DNA of 41,011 nucleotides from an uncultured Pseudomonadota bacterium (GTDB taxonomy: Bacteria > Myxococcota_A > UBA796 > SXON01): assembly GCA_903875225.1 (NCBI GenBank), contig CAIQVJ010000059.1:1-41011 (forward strand). Reading direction: 5' to 3'. This document shows positions 32,289 through 39,216 of this stretch, piece after piece (positions within the stretch are counted from its first letter, which is position 1; each line of letters starts with the position of its first letter). The notes beneath the pieces were generated by a model. It was given only the letters and a program-made list of their open reading frames with translations, searched no databases and was not told the DNA's origin. A program made the translations under genes and the position numbers.

Positions 32289-34163
32289 GTGACCTCCTCT
32301 TCGCCCGGCGAACCCGACCTCTCCCCGCTCCGCGCGCTGGTACGGCTCGACGAGCGCCCGAGTGAACGCAGGGCGCACGCGCGCGACCTCTGGCCCCGCG
32401 GCACGCTCAAGCTCGCCGTGGAGCACGACCCCGGTACGTCGCCGATGGCGGTCGCGTTCCCGAAGGACGACGCCGAGGTCGCAGCGTGCCTCCGGTTCTG
32501 CTCGGAACGTCGCATCCCGTTGGTGCCGTGGGGTGCGGGCAGCGGGGTGTGTGGAGCCGCCGCGGGGCGGGCCGACGCCATCGCCCTGGATCTCAAGCTC
32601 CTGCGGCAGATCGGACCGGTCGTCGACAGAGGCGACCACGGCGTGGTCGAGGTGGGCGCCGGCGTGCTGGGCCAGCACCTCGAAGATGCGCTCGAGGCGC
32701 AGGGCTGGGCGACGCGCCACAGCCCCAGCTCGATCTGGTGCAGCACCGTCGGCGGCTGGGCGGTTGGGCGCTCGGCCGGCCAGTTCTCCTCCCGCTACGG
32801 CAAGTTCGAGGACATGGCCCTCGGGCTCCGCGTGGTCACGCCGACCGGGAGCTACGGGACAGGGGAGTGGTTCGATCCGGGCAACGCGACCAGTGGCGGC
32901 CGCGACCTGCACGAGTGGGTGCTCGGGAGCGAAGGCGCGCTCGGGATCGTGACCCAGGTGCTGACGCGGGTCGTGCGGATCGCGAAGGCCCGATGGCTGC
33001 GTGGGTACAGGTTCCACTCGCCGGAGGCGGCGTGGAGCGCGATGCGCGCAGTGCTGCAGGCCGACCTCCGGCCGTGCGCGGTGCGGCTCTACGACGCGGT
33101 GGACACCAAGGTCGCCGGGAAGGGCACGGTCGGGAAGGTCAAGCAGGGCTCCGCGTGGCTCGACGCGCTGCGCGACCAGCTCGAGCACACCCCTGCGCTG
33201 CGAAAACATGCGTTGTCGTTGCCGCTGGCGCTGCCTCGGCTGCTCAACGGCATCGTGCAGGGCGTCTCGGGCGACTGTGTGCTCATCCTCGGGTTCGAGG
33301 GCGAGCCCGACGAGGTCGCAGCCTCCTCGGAGAAGGGCCACGGGCTGGTGCTCGCGGGCGGCGGGATCGATCTCGGCGCCGAGCCCGGCGAGCACTGGTA
33401 CGACCACCGCCACGAGGTCTCGTACAAGGTTTCCCCGATCTACAGCCACGGCGGTTTCGCGGACACGATGGAGGTCTGTGCGCTGTGGTCGAGGCTCCCT
33501 GCGCTCTACGCCGGGGTGCGGGCGGCCCTCGGGCGGTACGGGCTGGTGATGGCGCACTTCTCGCACGTGTACCGCGAGGGCTGCAGCATCTACTTCACCT
33601 TCGCGGGGCGTGGTTCGGTTGCGGTCTATGATGCAGCCTGGACCGCAGCGCTGGCAGCTGCGGCCGCCGCCGGAGGGACTGTCGCCCACCACCACGGGGT
33701 GGGGCAGCTCAAGCAGTACGCCGCCGGCCGGGAGCTTGCTGGTGTGGCGCCCATGTTCAGGGCGCTACGTGCGGGGATCGACCCCAACGGCATCCTGAAC
33801 CCGGGCCGGATGTTCCCGGAACAGGCCGTGCCGGAGCCGGCCCCGCCCGTCTACGACATCGATCCCATCAGCCGCGTCGCCACGTTGCCCGCGCAGGAGT
33901 CCGCCGAGCTTCGGGACGCCCGCCTCGCCGCCGCGGGGTGGCGGCTTCGTCATCCCACTCCGGGGCCGCTCGCGCACGACCTCTCCCGCGTGGCGCCCGA
34001 CGACACGCGTGTGCTGGGTGCGTGGGCGAACGTCGATGGGAAGCGGATCGGGCTCCTGCCCGTCCCCCGCAGTTCGGCCGGGCCCGACCCCCGTCGGGTC
34101 CTCCCGGCAGGGAGCTACGAAGCGCTGACGGTGCCGGTCTCGCCGATCTCCGGAGCTTCGTGA
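32289..34163 (+). CDS. FAD-linked oxidase, alkyl-DHAP synthase (AGPS)-like
   Basis: A 624-residue flavoprotein of the vanillyl-alcohol oxidase fold. The FAD-binding part has PWGAGSGVCGAAAGRADAI and SSRYGKFEDMALGLRVVTP. The C-terminal half matches alkyl-DHAP synthase, the enzyme that swaps the acyl of acyl-DHAP for an alkyl group to make ether lipids: FSHVYREGCSIYFTF and the triple-His motif H467-H469 in AHHHGVGQLKQY, then GIDPNGILNPGRMF. About 105 extra C-terminal residues are not recognised. GTG 32289 has no ribosome site, and GTTAAT at 32275-32280 would place the transcript start almost on it, so it may be leaderless. The stop overlaps the Fe-S gene (TGATG). D-lactate or glycolate dehydrogenase is the alternative, favoured by the Fe-S neighbour. 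Confidence 0.75.
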   Translation: MTSSSPGEPDLSPLRALVRLDERPSERRAHARDLWPRGTLKLAVEHDPGTSPMAVAFPKDDAEVAACLRFCSERRIPLVPWGAGSGVCGAAAGRADAIALDLKLLRQIGPVVDRGDHGVVEVGAGVLGQHLEDALEAQGWATRHSPSSIWCSTVGGWAVGRSAGQFSSRYGKFEDMALGLRVVTPTGSYGTGEWFDPGNATSGGRDLHEWVLGSEGALGIVTQVLTRVVRIAKARWLRGYRFHSPEAAWSAMRAVLQADLRPCAVRLYDAVDTKVAGKGTVGKVKQGSAWLDALRDQLEHTPALRKHALSLPLALPRLLNGIVQGVSGDCVLILGFEGEPDEVAASSEKGHGLVLAGGGIDLGAEPGEHWYDHRHEVSYKVSPIYSHGGFADTMEVCALWSRLPALYAGVRAALGRYGLVMAHFSHVYREGCSIYFTFAGRGSVAVYDAAWTAALAAAAAAGGTVAHHHGVGQLKQYAAGRELAGVAPMFRALRAGIDPNGILNPGRMFPEQAVPEPAPPVYDIDPISRVATLPAQESAELRDARLAAAGWRLRHPTPGPLAHDLSRVAPDDTRVLGAWANVDGKRIGLLPVPRSSAGPDPRRVLPAGSYEALTVPVSPISGAS

Positions 34164-34696
34164 TGGACAGCATCGAGTGGGCCACCTGCACCTTCTGCCC
34201 CAGGCTCTGCCGCCACGTCTGTCCCACCGCAGTGGCCACGGGCCTGGAGTCTGCGACGGCAACGGCGATGATGGCGGCGGCCTGGCTGGCTGCGGAAACC
34301 GGTGAGGCGGCAGACCCCGAGGCCCTGGCGCTCTGCCTCGGCTGTGGTGCTTGCACCCGGCACTGCAAGCACCACATCCCGGTCGCCGAGCGGCTCGACG
34401 CCGCGGCGGGTCGACCGTCCCTGACGCGGGCCGATGCCGCGCTTCCCCCCGTTGGCGGGCCGGACGCCGACCCGAACCGGTTCACGACCTGCTTCGAGGG
34501 CTCGGTCGGCGCGCCGCACCAGCTTGCCTGCTGCGGACGACGCGACGGGTTCGCGGACCGGGAGCCGGCTGCAGCCCGGGCCGTCGCAGAGGAGAACGTG
34601 CGCTTGCTGAACGGTCGCGCGGTGAGCTGCAGCGATCCCGAATGTGCATCCTGGCTCCGCAAGCATGGGGCAAACATCGTCGAGGAGGGGTCATGA
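34163..34696 (+). CDS. Small Fe-S protein with two clusters and one CCG-type region
   Basis: A 177-residue protein related to GlpC, GlcF and HdrC/D electron carriers. First cluster: C9-x2-C12-x3-C16-x3-C20-P. Second: C58-x2-C61-x2-C64-x3-C68. After a linker come C110, then CCG at 123-125 and SCSDPEC with C156 and C161, the layout of a single Cys-rich CCG domain, where full-length relatives have two. It should bind two [4Fe-4S] clusters and perhaps a third centre, and pass electrons from the flavoprotein encoded before it, whose stop overlaps its ATG by one base. Its own stop overlaps the lipid kinase start. The unusual x3 spacing in the first motif is worth noting. Confidence 0.75.
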   Translation: MDSIEWATCTFCPRLCRHVCPTAVATGLESATATAMMAAAWLAAETGEAADPEALALCLGCGACTRHCKHHIPVAERLDAAAGRPSLTRADAALPPVGGPDADPNRFTTCFEGSVGAPHQLACCGRRDGFADREPAAARAVAEENVRLLNGRAVSCSDPECASWLRKHGANIVEEGS

Positions 34697-35676
34697 GCGA
34701 TCACGGTGCGAGGAACGAGGGCGAACGGCTGGTGGTGATCGCCAACCCTCGGGGGGGCGGTGGTCGGGCGGGTGCGGATCGACCGGGCGTGGAGGCCGCC
34801 GTGGCGCGCGCGTTCGCGAAAGGGCGCGTGGTCTGGACCGAAAGCGCTGGCCACGCCACGCAGCTGGCACGATCCTTCGCCGAGTCTGGAGAGGTCGACA
34901 TCGTGGCCGCGCTGGGTGGGGACGGCACCTGCCACGAGGTCGTGAACGGGTTGTTCAAGGACGGTGTCATCGTGAACCGGGGCGTGGTGTTCTCCGTGGT
35001 CCCGTTCGGGACCGGTGGAGATCTCGTGCGGAGCCTGCAGATCCGCAAAAACCTGAAGGACGCGTTGTGGACCGTCAGCACGGGCATGACGCTGCCGCTC
35101 GACGTGATCAAGCTCACGTTCCCGGCGTCTGCGGACGGCGTGGCACGCACGGAGATGTGCGTCAACGTCGCGGGGTTCGGCATCAACGCCATGGTGTGCC
35201 GGATGGTGAATGGGTCCTCGAAGCGGTTTGGCGGCACCGCCACCTTCCTCGGCGCGATCTTCAACGCGCTCGGCACCTTCGTGCCCCAGCCCGTGGACTG
35301 GAGCTGGAACGGGCCCTCGGGCCCCGGTCAGGCCACGGTGGAGACGCTCGCTGCGTTCGTGGCGAACGGGCAATACTGCGGCGCGGGTCTGTTCGTGGGG
35401 AAGGGGGGCTCGATGGCCGATGGGCTCCTGGACGTGTCGGTCGTGCCGAAGCTGCCGTTGCTCACTGCGGTTCGCCATCTACCGAAGCTGTACGCCGGGA
35501 ACTTCGCGAAGGTCCCGGGTGTGATCCGCGTGACCGCCAACCACGTCGAGATCCGGCGCTCCATCCCCATCGAGACAGACGGGGAGCCTGCGGGCGACAC
35601 CCCTGTCACGCTCGATCTCCTACCGAAGGCGCTGATGGTGCGCGGGGGCTGGCTGACGCCCCCCGGCGGGGGCTGA
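34693..35676 (+). CDS. Diacylglycerol kinase-family lipid kinase
   Basis: A 327-residue soluble or membrane-associated kinase of the DagK/YegS type, which phosphorylates a lipid alcohol such as diacylglycerol using ATP. The N-terminus has IANPRGGGG, then the nucleotide motif AALGGDGTCHEVVNG and VPFGTGGDLVRSL. The C-terminal beta-domain has KGGSMADGLLDVSVV and the conserved IETDGEPAGDTPV. ATG 34693 overlaps the Fe-S gene stop (ATGA), so it is the third coupled gene of this operon. Next to an AGPS-like protein its substrate might be an alkylacylglycerol; that is inference. Confidence 0.88.
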   Translation: MSDHGARNEGERLVVIANPRGGGGRAGADRPGVEAAVARAFAKGRVVWTESAGHATQLARSFAESGEVDIVAALGGDGTCHEVVNGLFKDGVIVNRGVVFSVVPFGTGGDLVRSLQIRKNLKDALWTVSTGMTLPLDVIKLTFPASADGVARTEMCVNVAGFGINAMVCRMVNGSSKRFGGTATFLGAIFNALGTFVPQPVDWSWNGPSGPGQATVETLAAFVANGQYCGAGLFVGKGGSMADGLLDVSVVPKLPLLTAVRHLPKLYAGNFAKVPGVIRVTANHVEIRRSIPIETDGEPAGDTPVTLDLLPKALMVRGGWLTPPGGG

Positions 35677-36034
35677 GGGGGAGCTATCACGAGGTTCGAA
35701 CAGGCTGACCTCGCTCCGCTCGCGGTGGAGACCGCTCGATCACATCGCGCCTGACGCGATCGTCGGGCCGTTCGCCGTTTCCGGCCGGGCCTTCCGGTCG
35801 AGTTAGAGAATATTAAGAATTTGGGATTTGGTGAAAAACGACCAAAACCGGCGTTTTCACGTTGGCACGCGGAAGCACTTCTGTTAAGGTAGTGAGGTCC
35901 TAAGCAAAGGTGTCTCTCATCTTTCACGACAGCCATACGCGAAATGCGCTGCGGCTCACTGATCGACGATGCGACATGCGGCGGTTGGACCTTTTGGACA
36001 ATTTAGATAGTCACACCAATCTCAGGAGTCTCCA
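35677..36034 (+). promoter_or_regulatory. 358-base gap with AT-rich island and HU promoter
   Basis: This stretch separates the lipid kinase and HU genes. A perfect stem ATCGCG-cctga-CGCGAT (35744-35760) lies in the first part without a T-run. From about 35803 to 36025 the base composition becomes clearly AT-rich against the GC-rich surroundings. TTGGCA (35862-35867) and TAAGGT (35885-35890), 17 bases apart, are a reasonable sigma-70-type promoter and would give a leader of about 140 bases. TTGGAC at 35985 with TAGATA at 36004 is a second, poorly spaced candidate. No small coding region was convincing. Confidence 0.45.
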
Positions 36035-36310
36035 GTGAACAAAGCCGACCTCACCGAGCAGCTTGCCCAGAAGGCCCAGATCGCCAAGATCAAGGCCGCT
36101 CAGCACGTCAACATCATCATGGACACCATTCAAGAGGCCCTCACCAAGGGTGACAAGGTCACCATCTCCGACTTCGGCACCTTCACGGTGTCGCAGCGCC
36201 GCCAGTTCAAGGGCCACAACCCCAAGAACGGCAAGGAGATCCAGGTCCCCTCGCGCCGCATCCCCGTGTTCCGCGCCGGCAAGGGTCTCAAGGAGTCCCT
36301 CAACACGTGA
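36035..36310 (+). CDS. hup: HU-family DNA-binding protein
   Basis: A 91-residue nucleoid protein that binds and bends DNA as a dimer. The helical N-terminal half (MNKADLTEQLAQKAQIAKIK) is followed by DKVTISDFGTFTVSQR and the arm region with GHNPKNGKEIQVPSRRIPVF, including the Pro that intercalates into DNA (NPKNG) and the FRAGKGLKESL end. GTG 36035 has AGGAG at 36024-36028. HU and IHF cannot be told apart firmly by eye; the sequence is more HU-like. It has its own promoter region and two hairpins behind it, so it is a single gene. Confidence 0.95.
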   Translation: MNKADLTEQLAQKAQIAKIKAAQHVNIIMDTIQEALTKGDKVTISDFGTFTVSQRRQFKGHNPKNGKEIQVPSRRIPVFRAGKGLKESLNT

Positions 36311-36317
36311 GCCCTCT

Positions 36318-36342
36318 TCACCGGCGGCTCCGCCGCCGGTGA
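36318..36342 (+). other. GC-rich hairpin directly after HU
   Basis: TCACCGGCGGC (36318-36328) pairs perfectly with GCCGCCGGTGA (36332-36342) around tcc. There is no T-run. It may protect the 3' end of the HU mRNA or pause polymerase before the real terminator. Confidence 0.6.
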
Positions 36343-36370
36343 GCCCCCCGCTCGCGCAAGCGTTCACAAG

Positions 36371-36400
36371 CCCCTCTCCAGCGCGCTGGGGAGGGGTTTT
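36371..36400 (+). terminator. Rho-independent terminator of HU
   Basis: CCCCTCTCCAG (36371-36381) pairs with CTGGGGAGGGG (36386-36396) around cgcg with one G-T pair, followed directly by TTTTGTGTG. Confidence 0.92.
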
Positions 36401-36434
36401 GTGTGCCAGCCCCCCCCGACCCGCGCCTCGTGCC

Positions 36435-36573
36435 TTGACATCCTCGCTCCAGGTGAGAACCTTGCCGTGAGCGGCACGTCTCGTGGCCGTCGGTCCCCGG
36501 TCCTCGGGGTGCCGAGAAGGGTGTTTCACCCACGGCGCGTGCTCGGCTTCGGGTCGTGCGGTTCGGAGTCCTG
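36435..36573 (+). promoter_or_regulatory. Promoter and structured leader before ribA
   Basis: TTGACA (36435-36440) is a perfect -35 box, but the best -10 at 17 bases (AACCTT) is weak. The leader can form several stems: CCCCG/CGGGG (36495-36509) and an outer GCCGAG/CTCGGC (36511-36516, 36542-36547) enclosing GGGTG-ttt-CACCC (36519-36531). The ribosome site GGAG (36565-36568) follows at once. The conserved FMN riboswitch core is not present. A different control element for riboflavin synthesis is possible. Confidence 0.4.
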
Positions 36574-37188
36574 ATGCACGTAGGCGAATCCCACTCCCCC
36601 GGTCCGAACGTCCGCTTTGTCGCCGAAGCGCGACTACCCTCCCGCTACGGCGATTTTCGCGTGCTCGCGTTCGAGTGCGCTGAGGATGGCCTGGACTACG
36701 GCGTGATGGCGCGCGGTGAGCTTTTCGGCGCCGAGAACGTTCCCGTACGGCTGCACTCGGAGTGCTTCACGGGCGACGTGATGGGCAGCTTGAAGTGCGA
36801 TTGCCGCGACCAGCTGGAGGCGGCCCTCACCTACGTGGGCAACTCCGAGAAGGGTGCCGTCCTCTACCTGCCGCAGGAGGGGCGCGGGATCGGTCTCGCC
36901 AACAAGATCCGGGCCTACGCGCTGCAGGATCGCGGTCTCGACACCGTGGAGGCCAACATCGCCCTGGGGTTCCCCGACGATCTGCGCCGCTACGACACGG
37001 CCGCGGAGATCATCCGACTGCTCGGGATCCGTTCCGTGGCGCTGCTCACGAACAATCCCGCGAAGGTTGCCGGTCTCGCGCGCGCCGGTATCGCGGTCGC
37101 GAGCCACATCCCGCTCCAAACGCCCCCCAATGCGCACAATGCCTTCTACCTCGCCACGAAGAGGGACAAGAGCGGGCACAGGTTGTAG
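36574..37188 (+). CDS. ribA: GTP cyclohydrolase II
   Basis: Opens the imidazole ring of GTP, the first committed step of riboflavin synthesis. It has 204 residues from ATG 36574. The zinc site is HSECFTGDVMGSLKCDCRDQ with three Cys. The catalytic LPQEGRGIGLANKIRAYALQ and TNNPAK motifs follow, and the C-terminus is normal. ATG 36574 has GGAG five bases before it. GTG 36556 would add six residues and has a poor site. It is a stand-alone RibA, not the RibBA fusion. It ends two bases before the membrane phosphatase-like gene, which suggests shared transcription. Confidence 0.93.
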   Translation: MHVGESHSPGPNVRFVAEARLPSRYGDFRVLAFECAEDGLDYGVMARGELFGAENVPVRLHSECFTGDVMGSLKCDCRDQLEAALTYVGNSEKGAVLYLPQEGRGIGLANKIRAYALQDRGLDTVEANIALGFPDDLRRYDTAAEIIRLLGIRSVALLTNNPAKVAGLARAGIAVASHIPLQTPPNAHNAFYLATKRDKSGHRL

Positions 37189-37190
37189 CG

Positions 37191-39200
37191 GTGCGTCGGC
37201 GCGCCATACGCCTGGTCGTGCTGCCGGCCACTGCCGCAGGCCTGTGGTTTGCCGGGCTCGGGGGGGGGCTCCTCGGCGGCTCCGCCATCGGCGTGCTCGA
37301 AGCCGGCTGGGTCTTGAGCAGCACCGCGCCGTCGGAGTACCAGGCCGTGTTCTACGGTGCCGTGATCTACGGCCTGATCGGGGCGGTGCTCGGCGCGGGG
37401 ATCGGCTTCCTGAATGCGCTGCTCGGGCGGTTGGGCGGGCTCGGGCTCGGGCTGGCGTGGTGCCTCGGCTTTTTCGGGGCGGCGGGCACCCTCGCGCTGG
37501 TGATCCTGCGGTTCGTCCTCAACCAGCGCTGGTACGGCGAGTCGGGGGTGCCGGGGGCCACGACCTTCGGGATCGCGGCGGGGCTGGCGCTCCTGGGGAT
37601 CGTCGGTGTGTGGTTCGGGCGCAACGTGCTCACCAAGACCCCCCTTCGCGTGCTCGCCCGTCCCAAGGGCACGTTCACCTTGTGGGTGGCCTGCACGGCG
37701 CTCGCTGCGGTCGTCTCGGTCGCGCCGGCACCCGCGGCGCAGGGCGCCATGGTCCCCCACCACCCCCAGGACGGCACCGCAGCCCGGCCGAACATCGTCC
37801 TCGTGCAGATCGACGCGCTCCGCTACGACGCGCTGGGGATCTACAACGGGGATCCGAAGGCGTCGCCGAACCTCGACGCCTTCGCTCGCGACGCCGTGGT
37901 GTTCGATCAGGACATCGCGGCCGCCTCGTGGACCCGCGCGTCGACGGCCTCGCTGCTCACCAGCGCGCCACCTTCGTCCCACGGCTGTGTGGGCAAGGAC
38001 GGCGTGCTCGCGAGCGAGAACGTCACGCTGGCCGAGGCGCTCGCCTCGGCGAACTATGCGGCCGGGGGCTTTCCGAACAACGCGAACATCACGGCCGCGC
38101 TGGGGTTCGGGCAGGGGTTCGACTGGTACCCCTACACCCCGGAGTACCCGCTGGGTGCCACGGAGTCGACGTACTCGCTCACCATGTACAGCGTGGCCCG
38201 CAGGCTCTACGCGCGGCTGCAACCGCACCGTCGGGTCGAGGACTACTACATGCCCGCCGAGACGCAGCTTGCCCGCGCCGAGGACTGGGTCCATGCGCAA
38301 GGAGAGGACCGGTGGTTCACGTTCGTCCACCTCATGGAGCCGCACGACCCCTGGTTCTCCCACCCGATCACCGGGGAAGCCTACGGTCGGGCCGAACATC
38401 CCAGTCCCGACCCCGCGCTCGAACCCCAGCTCCGGGCGCTCTATGCGGGCGAGGTCCGGCACGCCGACGAACAGCTCGGGGGCTTCCTCGAGCGCCTGCG
38501 GGCTGCCGATCTCTATGATGACGCGCTGATCATCGTGACTTCCGACCACGGCGAGGAGCTGCACGACCACGGCGGGTGGTGGCACGGCGCCACCCTCTTC
38601 GACGAGCAGATCCACGTGCCGCTGATCATCAAGCTGCCCCGCAACGAGCGGGCGGGCACGCGCGTTCCCTGGCAGGTGCGGGAGATCGACATCCCCGCCA
38701 CGATCCTCGGGATCGCCGGTGTGGAGCCCGAGCCCGACAGCTGGGACGGAGAGAACGTGTTCACGGATGACTTCGACCAGCAACTTGCGGTCACGCTGCC
38801 CCCCGAGCCGGACCCGGAAGTGCCGCAGGGTGCGCTGCCCGCGTGGACGCCACCCCACTGGTGGCAGCTCCCGGCGAGTCGGGAGGCGCTGTCCGAGGAG
38901 AACTTCGAGGGGTACCGGATCACGAGCTTGCGTGCCGAAGGGAAGAAGATCGTACAGACCTCGCGCGTGCCCGAGGGCTCCACCCGGCCGTTGGGCGAGA
39001 CGTTCTACGATCTCACGACCGACCCGCGCGAGCAGACGCCCGCCCCCGACGACCCCGCGATCGAGGGGCTGCGGCTGCGGCTGCAGACCGCCGAGGACCG
39101 GGCGAGGGAGGACAGCCGGGTGCCCTCCCAGGTCGGGCCATCTCCGTCGGAGACCGATCTCGCCCGACTGCGGCAGCTCGGGTACGCGGCGCCGGAGTGA
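37191..39200 (+). CDS. Membrane-anchored sulfatase/phosphotransferase-like enzyme
   Basis: A 669-residue protein with about five N-terminal membrane segments (residues 7-180) and a periplasmic alkaline-phosphatase-superfamily domain. The domain starts PNIVLVQIDALRYDALGIYN. In SWTRASTASLLTS, T248 stands where sulfatases have the formylglycine Cys or Ser, as in LtaS/EptA-type phosphotransferases, so a phospholipid headgroup transferase or phosphodiesterase is more likely than a true sulfatase. Metal ligands appear in TSDHGEELHDHGGWWHG. GTG 37191 begins the Arg-rich MRRRAIRLVV before the first helix and lies two bases after ribA. The C-terminal tail ends in LARLRQLGYAAPE, a common end for this group. 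Substrate is unknown. Confidence 0.78.
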   Translation: MRRRAIRLVVLPATAAGLWFAGLGGGLLGGSAIGVLEAGWVLSSTAPSEYQAVFYGAVIYGLIGAVLGAGIGFLNALLGRLGGLGLGLAWCLGFFGAAGTLALVILRFVLNQRWYGESGVPGATTFGIAAGLALLGIVGVWFGRNVLTKTPLRVLARPKGTFTLWVACTALAAVVSVAPAPAAQGAMVPHHPQDGTAARPNIVLVQIDALRYDALGIYNGDPKASPNLDAFARDAVVFDQDIAAASWTRASTASLLTSAPPSSHGCVGKDGVLASENVTLAEALASANYAAGGFPNNANITAALGFGQGFDWYPYTPEYPLGATESTYSLTMYSVARRLYARLQPHRRVEDYYMPAETQLARAEDWVHAQGEDRWFTFVHLMEPHDPWFSHPITGEAYGRAEHPSPDPALEPQLRALYAGEVRHADEQLGGFLERLRAADLYDDALIIVTSDHGEELHDHGGWWHGATLFDEQIHVPLIIKLPRNERAGTRVPWQVREIDIPATILGIAGVEPEPDSWDGENVFTDDFDQQLAVTLPPEPDPEVPQGALPAWTPPHWWQLPASREALSEENFEGYRITSLRAEGKKIVQTSRVPEGSTRPLGETFYDLTTDPREQTPAPDDPAIEGLRLRLQTAEDRAREDSRVPSQVGPSPSETDLARLRQLGYAAPE

Positions 39201-39216
39201 GACTGGACCGCGGTCG

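Noticed and set aside
35862..35880. Sigma-54 promoter (TTGGCACG...GC) before HU
   Set aside because: The GC of the -12 box is one base too close to the -24 GG, and no enhancer-binding protein gene is near.
36464..36573. FMN riboswitch before ribA
   Set aside because: The conserved core words of the FMN element are not present.
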